Below are positions 1 to 12,300 of a stretch of 64,000 nucleotides of DNA, one piece after another (position 1 is the first letter of the stretch; every line of letters starts with the position of its first letter). Position numbers and translations under genes: made by a program. The stretch is from Echinococcus granulosus. Taxonomy: Eukaryota > Platyhelminthes > Cestoda > Cyclophyllidea > Taeniidae. The notes beneath the pieces are model-generated. The model saw only the letters and a program-made list of their open reading frames with translations, did not search any database and had not been told where the DNA came from. The stretch is from contig NW_020170446.1 of NCBI RefSeq assembly GCF_000524195.1, positions 313,178 to 377,177 on the forward strand. The letters run 5' to 3'.

Positions 1-54
1 ATCCTTTCATATCTGGTAAAATGTTTTCTTTGCTAAAAATCCACGTGTTTATAG

Positions 55-3000
55 GTCTTTTCAAGTTTTTTGACATCAACAATGATGGATACATTGATGA
101 AATGGAATTTTACAGGGGGCTCGCCTTTTTACCTCACGCAAATGAAGCAGATTCCATAAGACGTATGTGTACACTGTTGTTTTTCTTTGAGTTTATTTAA
201 ACTTTTTTTGTGTGGCTGATTTTATTCCAAGCAAATAATTGGTTAATTTAAAATAAGGCCTTGATTGACAACTAAGAAAGTTTGGTTATGGCATTGTCAT
301 GGGGCACAGACGGACCTTTATGCATCAAGCATTTAATATGCACCTACGACAAATAAGCTCAAGGGGCGTATTTAGCTAGTTGATTTTACTAACCTATATA
401 CTTTTTTACTTTATCTTAAGGTGTTTTTCAGATGTTTTCCTCACGATCTCAAGCCGAGGTGACTTTTAATTCCAACGACGCTGATTTTATCCTTCGACAC
501 TTTGTTCCATCACGTGTATGTTTTACCATCTATTGCCTGTCATTCTAAGTGCTCTCAAATCCAATCCACTTTGTAATCTTGCCAACTTGAGCCCTCTTCA
601 CTTATTATGAAATCATAGATTAGTCATTTTTATGAATGGGCTACAAGAAGATGGCATTTTACTAATACTAAATCTTGTTATTTTTTACAGATTCGAAAGG
701 AAACTTCTTGCAAAATCTCCGACATTGTGAGTTGGTAAACTTAAAAACTTGGCCTATTCTGTCAGGGAAATTTATTAATTCACTATCACCGGGACAAATC
801 TTAGGTGAATGCATTTCTGTCAACTGCGACTTTCACTACTACTAACATCGGAGGTGTAAGTAGTATGTCTCGCCTTGCATTTTTTAGGGGAAATGCACCT
901 CGCTATCTAAATTCTCTACCTGGGCTGAAAACAATCCAGCATTTCTGCATTTGATCGAATTTATAAAAGCAGTAGGTCTTATGATCTCATTCTTTCATTC
1001 CTCTCGTTAATTTTTCATATTCATATTTTATTCGTTAATAATCATAGTATGTGAAAGCCGAACTTTTATCCTTAGTCAATGCATATCGTTTTTGGATTGC
1101 CTCTCCCTTCCTCGGAGTCGGAGACAAGTAAGATCATCATGTAAGCTGTTGAATTTTTCTCTTGGCTACATTGTTGACATTTTTTCAGGCATGTTTTCAC
1201 TGCAAAAGAAGTGCGCTTTGTTTTCAGGTTATGGTTGCACTACGTTATCGTACAACAGTCCAAACAAGGAAGCCAGTGGTTTGTTGTCTCTTCAAAGTAT
1301 TGGCCATCCTTAGCCGCACAAGGAATCAAAGCGGTAAGGCTTTATTTAACCCATCCACGTGACTTCATTGAATTTAAAGTAAGTGCCATCAAAGTCTCTC
1401 AAACCCATAGGCACTCTACTCGACTAAAGTGGTCCCTTTGGGTTCTACTATGTATTAATCCATGCATAGTAACTTTAAAAGCTAGTTCGCACTGCTATAT
1501 ATGTCTTGCTTGTGAAGACTATCATAGCAGATACAGTGAGGATAAATTGTCTGCTTTAGGCAAAAAAAATTCAAAAATCTGAACCTCATGTTGACTTTTC
1601 TCAGGCCCTGAAACTATCCAACCAGGTGGAGAAGCCCGACCCCTATCATCCCATTTCGTTGTACAAGAAGTTGTTTACTTCAGCCTCAATCCCTACCGCG
1701 CGAGCATCACCGAGACGTACCTCGTCAACTGATAGAATGCGAAGCCTTAGCTTTGCAGAGGGGCTGAATGCTAGGGTACTGGAAAAATCGGTGCATCATC
1801 GGGAACCCCTGCAACGGCTCTTCAAATACAAGCTTACTCACCGCGAGATAAAAGCCAAAAAGAAAACAAGTAGAGGTATTTACCGACAACACCAACGACG
1901 TCGGCGCAGCAGCAATGTCAATAATTCGGTAAATTTGACCTGGGAAGATGACGGTACTCCCTCCGCTAATAATGCAAAGTCATCGGAGGCATCTCAGGTA
2001 TCTAAATTATATACAAAATATGAGATTATCACATAAACTCATAATTTTACGTCAACCTTTTTCCTAATCTCTCATTGTGCTAGACGCTTCTTCCATCGCC
2101 AGACACTTTGTAATTGATTCCACGCTTAGAATAGGCGAAACACGGAAATACACACAAAGCTGCCATCATTTACATCTTTACTGTCTTTTTGCCATCTTAG
2201 TGAATTTTCTTCCTATATTTGTAGCAATTTGGTGGTAGTTCCCAAGCAACAGGGTGTTATAATGCTATAAACAATTTCGCTGGGTGTGACCGGAACACCA
2301 AGTGTCTCCTCCTAGAAAATTTGTGCATATCTGGATTACCTTTGAGCATCTCACCGTCTGTTTCAGCCAAAAACTAAAACACCTAAAGAGAGTGTGGGCA
2401 TGAATGCAACAACCCAAAACACACACATCGCGGTGGACAGACGACTTGCAGAACGAATGCAAGGTTGGAGTGGCATAAACACCAACGGTATTGGTATCAG
2501 TGACAATGGTCAATTAATGCCCAGTTACCTGGTTCTCTACACACTAGCATATAATGCTTCAAAAGAGGAGGTGCTGGAAATGCATCCCCTAGAAATCGGT
2601 GTTCGCTGGACCGCAGGAAGCAAACCCAAAGTCTCACCTACCGTAGGTGTTATCACTGACACTGGGGTACCCAAAAATCCCCAGTTTTGTGAGTATCCGT
2701 TCACACCAGCCTATAGTGGAATCGATGCAATAGCAATACCAAGTAAGATCGCTTGTCAGCTTGCCAATCTAGTTAAAAGCATTTTGCCTTCTACCTTAAC
2801 GCCAGTAGTAAATTATTCTTGAAAACTTTGTTAATTAAATCTGAAATTATTAAAATCTTGTGTGGTGCATTTTAGGTGGGAAAAAATCGTCTATAATGAA
2901 ACGCTTAGTCAGTTCGAATGAGAAGCCTCGTCTTGATCCAGGTAAGCAACTTTTTTTTTTCAGACAAGGTCTTTTATGTGAAAGACATGCTAAATCTATA

Positions 3001-6000
3001 TTGAATCCGTGTGTTAAATATCTTGAATTCCTCCCAATTCTAAGTGTAGTATCAATAGGAATTCCGTGAGAAGGTTTGACAAGTCTTAAAAAGTAATTTG
3101 TATTTGCCCTCCAACAGCATGGGGAGAGCACAGGCCTTCAAAATCCATCAACTCCAGTGTCCCAATGCGTAGCATTTCCATGCCTGGAGCGAATTGGTCC
3201 AATTCCAGCCGTAATTGCATCCATGTCCCTCCAGAAAGGCTTTCAGAGCAATCACTGCGTTTTGTTTTTTCGCGATGTCACACGGTTTCGGAGGTATGTG
3301 AAGCCATCAGCAAGAAGTTCGGTGATTACCGCAACCGCGACCTCACACCCGACAACTATCGTGTATGGTTTATTAAAGCCTCCGAACCAGTTGTTGCATC
3401 CCGTCAAAGGCCAAAATTGAGCCAGATCACAAAGAACGGAGGATCCTCCAGCTCTAACAGCACCGTCAATAATGACGAGAAGGATAGCGGCAGCCCTAAT
3501 AACAATCTACTGGCCAAACAAACATGCTTGGTTCCAGTCGATCTCAAAGCGATTGGAAATCACCAGCTCAGTAGATTTTTGGCTGATCAAGATCCACTGG
3601 CTCAGCATTACACAGAGCTCTTTGATCCCTATGAAAAGTGCTCTAGAAAGTTTGAATTTGTTGTTGAATGTAGGTTTGCCCATTTTCTTTCCCCTAGTTT
3701 TACTTGTTTCATTTATAGGCCTATACCAATTTTACTTTTGGCCACTGGGACAATGTCCAAGCAAAGGTGAGGCTCGGTTACACAACTCTTTGACAGTCTT
3801 TATTTCTTAGAATTAAGTGGTTCATTTGTCGGTCTCAAAAACATGGGCAACACATGTTACTTCAATTCGGTGATTCAGTGTCTCCAAAAGACACCACATC
3901 TTGAGCACCTGATCATACCGTATCTTACATCACAAACAAAGTAACAGTGGCAGTCGGTTTTTATCCACTTTCTTGTCATAGACTAGCTAATGAATACAAA
4001 AAACTCCTCGACCAAATGGCTATAGAAAGCTTGGTGAATCCTCGGAGTTTATGGGTAAGTTGACTGAAGTTGGGTGGATATTGTCACTTGTTATTTCTCA
4101 TGTATGTCTATATTAATTTCCTTTCAGCATACTTTCGTCCAAAAGGCGCCCACTTTCAGTTCTTTTGTACAACAGGATGCACATGAATTTCTTATTATAT
4201 TTCTCGACTTACTGAATGAGGAATTGAAACGGAAGAATTCCTCGTCCAAAGTTCGTGCTCTTAATCCCCACGATAGGCGGAAAAAAAGCATCATAAATAA
4301 ATGTGTTACTGCAGAAAAGGTAGGTTTACTTTTTACCTCGATGGATTTTATTCATTTTATACGACTTTAAATAATAGGCATGGAGAACATTCTGTGCAGA
4401 AAATGACTCCCCCATTACCGATGTATTTTATGGGCTCTGCGAATCACGATGCCGATTCGAGGGATGCTGCCACAAGTCGTTGTCTTTTGATCCCTTTGCA
4501 AGTCTAACTCTACCCCTTCCAAATGATGAAGATCATTTCATCATTCTCACTGGTTAGTCTCCTTCCTGAAGAAAGTGTTAGCCACTTAAACTGCCTCAAT
4601 TCAAGTGCGATTTCACTTTTTTACAGTTGTCCCTTCCTATAAAGCAGTGCCGGAGGTAATCAGACTTGAAAGTGTCTATCCCATTACTTTGAACTTTATT
4701 CTTTGGGAGGTCTCTCGACGATACAAGTGCTCGTCAAATCAAGTCTTCTTGGCACTGAATAATAATAAAGTATTGACGGTAAATAGCTCTCATGTCTTGT
4801 GACATTAACAAAGTCGGATTTTACTGATTCTCTCTCCCCACATCTCACTTTCGTGAAATTTAATTTCTCGATACCATCAAATGTGACTTAACTCTACATA
4901 TTTTCAGATAGATTAGGAAGTTCCTACGGACTTATGACAAATTCTAGCAGTGACCTACCCCAGTTCAAGATGAGGGGTACTGATTGTCGCCCTCGATCTA
5001 GTTACCAAGCTATTAATTCTTCCTTTTGCTTAATCTAGCGTCTTTCGCACTCTTCTACAGAAAACGTGAGTTATTTGTTACTACATTTACATTTTAAGCT
5101 GCTTTGGAAGTCGAAATTTTATAATATGATTGACTGATACTTTTATATCTCTTTCCTTTTAACAAAAACTACAGGTGGAAGTTAATAACAAATCTGATTA
5201 CTGGGCATTTATTCTCCCTTCACGTAAATCAGGTAGGGTTTTTGACCAACTAGGTAAGAAGGTGTAACCCACTATCCTGACCCCCTTAATTAATCTTTTT
5301 GTGAATTTTTCTTACTTATTACCAGGCTCGTCATCAGGCAGAGAGGTGATGGTCATTGTACAAAATCGGATACTAGTAGGTGCTTCCCTCATGTCACATT
5401 CTCCACTGAGAAAGGGATAAGGACCTTGCATCTGTTTTGCTTTAAGGTTCCTTCCCAATCACCTCTTTTGGAAGAGACCGCAATTCAACGCGAGCTACTT
5501 GGGTCCCCAATTGTGCTTCCATTATCTTCCAGTACCACAAATAGGGAGCTTTACGATACCGTAGAAAAGTGCATCAGTCGGTATCATCAATCCAGTAAGA
5601 GGGTGGAACTACATGACTGCTGCCTTAAGACCGCCAGCCATCTCAATGCTGATGGAACCAGAATGTGTTCGGTTCTAAAGTTCAGGCAAGCTTTACCTAC
5701 CCATTGCTTCCGGTGTGTGATCAAGAATGGGATTAGTTGAGATACATGTAATTTGGAGAAAATTGGTTTCAAATGGAATGAGATCATTGGATAGCAGTCG
5801 TTGCCACACCTTCATTACAGTATCTATGCTCAAAACTTACCCTTGTAAATGAAATTCGCTGCACAGTGCACAGCTTAGTTGGTGAAGGGTGTGTACAGCT
5901 ACGCCCTTTCATCTGTATCATCTACTCCTGGTGCTGTTTAACCTTGAATTTCATACATGCTGCGTAATAACTGTCACAAGCGTCTCCTTTTACCAGTAGA

Positions 6001-7780
6001 GCTAATGTTTGCGAATAAGGGTTGGCATTTATCGAAGGCCTATCAAATTATGCCTACTTCTGCCTTTGATAAGTAAACCATATGCTAGCATGAATGTACG
6101 TGAATTTACTACTAACAATTGGCAAAAGTGGCTGCTGTACTTGCCATATTTTTTAGACAAAAAAGTGCGGATCTTTTTTCCCCCCATCGAATATTCGACT
6201 AAACTACGTTAACTTAAATTTAATACCACATTTAATGGCTATAAAATGCCAACTACTAATAGTATTTAAGTAAATAATTACCAACGCCAGGGATGTCAAA
6301 AACCATTCAGATATTTTTCATTTTACAGCAAATCCGACGATGGAAAATATATTTTCGAACTCAAACAGGCAGAAAAGCACTTTTGGAAGTGTTCAAAATG
6401 TCGCTGGCCAAAGTAGGTCACTATTTTTACGAGCCATTATCTGACTCGAATTGTGTTTCTGACAGAATGTCTTGTTGACGCGATTGTTGTCTTCTCCAAT
6501 CTGATGCAGACACTCGGTTTTATTATCTCTTTTATGCTAATTAGTGTCTAATTTGGTTTCCATTTGGCATGGCTTAGTAGACTTATGCTCAGACAAATTA
6601 ATTCAGCTGACGTAACTTTCTTTTGTGAATAGAATGTGTCGCGGTTGCTCGATTCCATGCAACTCAAAGAGGGTAAATTTGCGACCAACTGAAAATGACT
6701 GTATCTATATTGCCGCTGATTGGAATTTGGCTGCATTTATCAATGAATATCAACAGACTCAGGAAGTGGTAGGTGTTTTAATGTTAAGTAACCCTTCTCT
6801 CGCCAAGGAACGGAAGGTCATTGACACTCCAGATTTGGACGCAGCTAAAGCAATTCAACTGACCAGTCTTCTTCAAAACTTTTTCAAAGAAGAATCTGTT
6901 AACAAATGCGATAGTATTTTGTGCGACGAATGTCAACAAAGGAAGTGCTTTACTATGTCCACTATGATACGTGAACTGCCTGATGTACTTGTAAGTAATT
7001 CCTTAACCTTAACCTTTTTTTTAAGAAAAACTGTAGACTTGTTTTGCTCTCCAAGTCAAATAGGTGGAGTTGGTGGGAAAAAGTGCTTGTGCAGTGAGTG
7101 TGCTAAAGCACACGATTCCATTCAGACGCAATTTTTTAGATTTTTTGGTGAGGCACGGTTGATAGAAGCAATAACAGAGCTAGTAGGATAACTTGGTAGT
7201 TGGAAAATGAGGTGTCTCGCGTGAGAAAACCTAATCACCCAAGTTAATACTACTGTAAGCCAGTGGAACAGCTAGCTTTAACGCTTGAATTTCCCGAAGT
7301 GAACTTTGGTGGAGGAATAAACAATTTTGTCTCCTTCCATGCAACTTTGTGATCAACCTGACTACAGAACCGTAGAGTCCGATTTTAAGCATTTTTTTAA
7401 ATTTAATTAGTTGGGTAACTATGGCACTCACTAATCTTCGTAAGGGGAATGGACTGCTAAACTCTTGTTCTGTTTAGTTGATCTCCATAAAGAGGTTCCA
7501 TGCAACCAGTCGCGGATGGCGCAAGTCCTCAGAGCTGGTTGACTTTCCTCTCACCGCACTGGATATGCGGGCTTATCTCTCGAAGGAAGCCAAGTGTGAA
7601 AACACCCTATACGACCTCTACGCGGTGGTGAATCATATGGGCAAGTTGGACGAAGGCCATTACTACGCCTCCATCCGTATTGAGGATGGACGCTGGTTCC
7701 GTGTCAATGACACGCAGTACTCCGTACGTCACCATGCTGCTAATTTAGTTGTCAGGATCATACTTTTAAAACATTTATGA
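55..7780 (+). CDS. USP32: USP32-like ubiquitin carboxyl-terminal hydrolase, 5'-truncated by window
   Basis: Cysteine protease that removes ubiquitin from proteins. I read 24 phase-consistent exons: 55-162, 421-515, 691-726, 805-855, 888-971, 1048-1127, 1228-1333, 1605-1997, 2367-2742, 2876-2941, 3118-3669, 3719-3766, 3811-3940, 3982-4054, 4128-4319, 4378-4552, 4627-4778, 5039-5065, 5175-5232, 5326-5375, 5447-5712, 6329-6412, 6633-6990, 7478-7723 (about 1,268 codons). The first exon has a full EF-hand loop (DINNDGYIDEME). Exons 1048-3669 look like a DUSP/UBL region. The Cys box is GLKNMGNTCYFNS (Cys codon 3855-3857), followed by QQDAHEF, a finger (FDPFASLTLPLP) and cysteine pairs CSKC and CRGC. 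The His box is EGHYYAS (His 7658-7660), then RVNDTQ. EF-hand plus USP domains point to USP32; human USP32 is about 1,600 aa, so the N-terminus lies upstream. The C-terminus is unsure: reading through 7723 gives 18 more residues and a stop at 7780, without the usual YxLFY ending. Confidence 0.85.
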
Positions 7781-9372
7781 AATACTTTGATTTTCTTTTC
7801 TTGAGAGTGGTGTTACAGACTTGTAACAAACACATTTCAACGCACCATCAATAATTTCAATGCCTCAAGAATGTTAACAAATATGCAAGAGGTTATATTC
7901 ATCCTAGACAACGAAGGTTTCGAAAATGATTGGGATGGATGACGTTATCAGCGAAGATCCGTGGAGTGGTATACACGGGTAGAACAACTACCATTCTGCC
8001 ATTGTGCTCAGCCTCTGAATCGGTTTTGCGTCATGAAGAGCGTGAAAGTATGGTGTAGAGATATCAACCACGTCTTGAATATGATGTAAAACCCTGCCAC
8101 CTTGATATATTATGTCCGGAGTGAACCTCTGGAAATAGGTTCTATTAGATGCGCATCACTGCGTGTTTTACACAGCCGCTGTAATGAAATGTAAAGGCTC
8201 TAGCTCCTGTTTCTTGATTCTCAACCACACCAAGTCTGGTTGTTAGTTCACATACAAAGTGAAAAGAGTGCATCCTCTGTCATCTCTCCACCCACCGCCC
8301 ATCAGTACGTCTACCACATGACTCTATTTGCGATATTACAAGTTTCATGGCAAAATGGAGCCTCCCAGTCATAGCTGTACTGCGCTTAAGTTAATTAATA
8401 CCACCCTAATTCGGTAGGCATGTGGGGTGACGTTTTGACAATATAAAATCTCGTGAAAAGGCATTCATCAATCACTCCGAGAGAGTAAGGATACCACATA
8501 TTAGCAAACTCTCTTCACAAAAGACAATGGACGCCTCAGCTCTCAAATGGTCCAAATTTTCACATTGACATTAGGATATGCATCGAGGTGCCATTTCTGT
8601 CAACGCACTCGTCGTGTAGAGAGGGTCGAACTGTCAACATTCCTCTTGGTTCTAATCCAAGGCAAATTTAGCCAGGGATACTTTTTGAGAAAAGTGTGCT
8701 GTAAAACCACACCACTTTTCGTGTCGCTATGAATAGCCTCTAACAATTACTACTCGCAGAAATGCACAAGAAACCGATTTAGCCTTGAGTCATCTTACCT
8801 CACTCTTTGCCTCCCTTTCAACACTTTCTAGGAAGTTAGAAAGGAGAGCGTGGTCACACCGGACGCCTACATTCTCTTCTATCAACGGCGCCAAAGTGGT
8901 TGTTAATACTTCCAGATGTACTGAATTGAGGCTACTTTTGGATACTCCTATCCACGCTCAAAGTATACTTTAGTATTATAATTCATTAAAAAACGCTTTT
9001 TTATTCCAAAAAGAAAAAAAGAGGGGAACAGAAAATATGTTTACTGATGCAGTAAATGTAATCAAAAATTATCAAAGTCGATAAATGATAGGTAAGATAT
9101 GAATGGGAGCCACTGCTATTCCTTTTCTTTTTGTACAGACATCCGTGTGTCGGTTAGGTGGCAGTGAAGTCAAAATGTTAAAGGGTGCTGAGAAAATTGC
9201 TCATATCACAGTCAACTGCAGCAGCATTAAGGCATATTTGGTGGAATGTGTAGTTGTGCTATTCTTTTTTTGTCTGCGCAAAGGCAGACAGTCTAGGTGG
9301 TGTACGTGAGTGTCGGTACTAATTTTCTCTTGAGTAGAAAGACTTGTAGAGCAAATCCAGGTTTCACAATGT
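7781..9372. other. Intergenic region between convergent USP and GAS2-like genes
   Basis: About 1.6 kb between the last supported USP codon and the stop codon of the minus-strand GAS2-like gene. Short open frames here lack splice context or recognisable motifs. A further USP 3' exon could lie near its start, because the visible USP C-terminus is atypical; I could not identify one. The rest would be the two 3' UTRs. Confidence 0.5.
9000..9005 (-). terminator. Candidate polyadenylation signal for the GAS2-like gene
   Basis: TTTATT on the + strand reads AATAAA on the minus strand, about 370 nt beyond the GAS2-like stop codon at 9373-9375. It is the first canonical hexamer I noticed downstream of the stop. 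A chance match is possible in AT-rich DNA. Confidence 0.35.
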
Positions 9373-12300
9373 TTAGGTGGGAGATGCACGCTTTGCTTGA
9401 AGGTTTGATCCAACCGATTTTGATCGTGTCGCCGATATTGTTAGGACTTTTGATGGTCTTGGGATACGTGAACCCTCTGCAGGCACCCTTGCTACCGAGG
9501 CGCGTCGAGTTTGTACCGATCTGGTGGGCGGTGCCACCTTCTGAGACTCTCGATCTGCTTTAGCAGTAGGTGTAGAAGCTTTCACAACTCCAGATTCATC
9601 CTCTGGAGGGACAACCTTCTTTGTTGTGGTGACTGAGTTGCGTCGCTTCACATTAGATGTTCGGTTGATCTCCGTATGGAAGTGATTTTGTTGTGGCTGT
9701 TGCCTCTTTAGCGATGTCGCTGGAGGAGAAACGATCTTCGGTGCAGTAGGATTTCTTGGCACATTAGCAGATAGACGCTCCCAAACATTCATTTTTGATG
9801 AGTCCACATCCTGTCGAGTTCGAGTACCAACACTAGGTGCCGGTGCAAGATGAGAGGTTGACTTTGCACGTTTATCAGCGTTCAGTGTAGTGATTCGACT
9901 CAATTGAGTCCCAGTAGGTTTAGCTGTGCGTTTGACAGAGGATGGACCACTGAGAGAAACTGTGGACTTGGAAAACTTACCCAGATTGGGTTTGGGTGCA
10001 TTTCCAATTGAGGCGAGGTTGTGGGTAGATGTAGCCTTCTGACGGTTGATGGAGTACACACTGGATGAGCTGGAGATTCGGTGGGTAACAGAATTAGGAC
10101 CCGGTTTGTAGGGAGAGGGAAGTGGGTTGGGCTTTAACCTCGCCTTTACCGGAGTTGTATCCAAAGTAGGCTCCTTAATCGTAAGAGGTTTCACTTCCGC
10201 ATTAAATCCACTGACAACCTACACGGATAATAAAAGGAGACGCTAACTCAGTAATAAGATGCTACGATGCGAGCAAATACCTCTAGATGTTAGATGTGTC
10301 CAAGAATTACCCTTGATGACACCATCATTGATCAAAATTTAATGCATTCTTTGTCAGTCTACATCGTATAATGCCAGTTGAATTGACCAATCAAAATTGC
10401 GCTTTAATGATGGTGGCTGTGGAAACGTTGCACTTATAAAGCCAGATTTGAATAAAGATGTTGGCGTTGGAGAAACAATTAAAAGCCACCAATATTTATA
10501 ATAATTAGCCCCTGTTTGTTCTTTGTCAACAAGCTTCAACCAATAAATGACCTGTGCAGTTACAAGTGATGTGCCAACCTGATCAATTACTGGAATCAGT
10601 GGAAGATCCTCAATGCTGGAAGTGGTGGATGCGAGGACGGCAGCATTTGACTCCTTGTTTTGAGCAAACAAAGTCTCCTTCTGCGCCTCCTTTATTTGAA
10701 TAAAATTGTCTATTTGGTCCGTTAAAGACGTTTGTGAAATTTTAGCGAGCTGTGGTTTATCCGTCGTCTAAAAAATCGGCAAATTTTACATTCGTTGGGG
10801 TAAAACAATTATCAGGAAGACTTCTTTCTATTTACTCCTAAGCATTAATTATATGTGATAGTACAGCATTCTTTCAAATCTCTCGTGGGTAGAATCAAGC
10901 CCTGCCCACTTGAGGAGGAAAGGAACTTTAAACCAGCACAAATGATGTGTTTTACAAATAACTATACCCCACAAGATCGAAACGATGGAAACCCACCTGA
11001 CTTATTACTGGAGTCAAAGCAACATCTTCAATGCTGGAAGTGGATGAGAGTTGCTTCTCTTCGCTACCCCTTTCATTCCTGTCTGACTTCACCGGCCCTT
11101 CTACTACCTTGGAACAATGATGAGCGAGGTTGCACTTCGATGATGATTTATGAATCACTTCAGCGGTAGTGTAGACCACTTCCCTTCCCTTCTTTGTCAC
11201 CTGGAGGTTTCCTTCACCCAGAAGAGAACCCTGCACCTCACCCATTCCCACCGACTGTTTTCTGTTACCAGAAACTGCACTAACAAGACTTGCTGTGTTG
11301 GTAGTATCCAACACTGCCTCTTCCGTTGAGCGTGAATGTTCTTTCTTGAATTGGAGACGCTTGTCCGTTGTTGATGGGCTGTCTACGGTAAAAGGAGAAA
11401 TATTTGACCTTTCAACCAAAAGTGGATGCTCTAGTTTAGAAAGGATGCGAGGCTGATTGAAGTTATAGGGGGTATTCATGGGAAGCGCTTGTGAAATCTT
11501 TTCCGAAGAGTTAATTCATCCAAACGTCTTTCATTTCAAACCAAGAATTTCATTTCTTTAAGTTTTTCAATGGAATAATACTGCAATGATACCACAGTTG
11601 TCTGTAAACCTCAAGTGTTTCCTGCCTCTACTATCCGGTGTACGCCTTTGGCCAATCCAGACAGTGATAGTGGTGATGAAGGTATTGGTAACGATGGTGG
11701 AAGTTATCCTGTGAACAGCCACTTAGTAGTAAGATATTTAATTGGATGGTGCCAACGTTCCATAGATGCGCAGTTGCACTTCTCTACGTCAGAGGAAGTC
11801 GTCTTCGTGGTGGTTCTATTCTAGTTCACTGGGACTGCAGTCACTTCTATCAGACGCATAACTTACGGTAAAAATGGGTGGAAGGATTTCCTGGATAGTC
11901 ATTACGCGTAGCGGAACCTAAGTACAGCAGTTTGTCCGTGGACGAAGTTAAAAGGAGACCCACAGCAGAGGAATAATGTGGAAGCAGAATGACAGCCATA
12001 GCGAAGAGTCTCCCTTTGTCAAAGCCACATTCCAGGTAACAGTTGACCGTTGTAGATGTTAGTATAAATGCAAATAGGATGAAGAACTGAGTGGAAAAGG
12101 TAATTGCTCATCATCCTGTGATAGACACTCAAAAGTCCCTATTTGACTTGGATTACCCTCGCCTGACTCGAGGATAGCCATGGTAACGGCTATAAAACTC
12201 ATTCCTCATCCGGAACGGATCTGCACATAGATACACACACACAGATATCTGTAGCTATGGGTACTTGCTTAAACACCACCAGAAAGTCAAAATTTAGGGC

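Noticed and set aside
6991..7190. Continuation of the USP frame with cysteines (CLCSEC)
   Set aside because: Lies after a strong donor (CTTGTAAGT) and breaks the family alignment, which resumes at 7478; treated as intron.
10997..11497. Alternative donor at 13287 for the third GAS2-like exon
   Set aside because: GTAAGT there is strong but leaves phase 1, which has no compatible downstream exon; the donor at 13300 keeps phase 0 and ends the GAR domain at its usual place.
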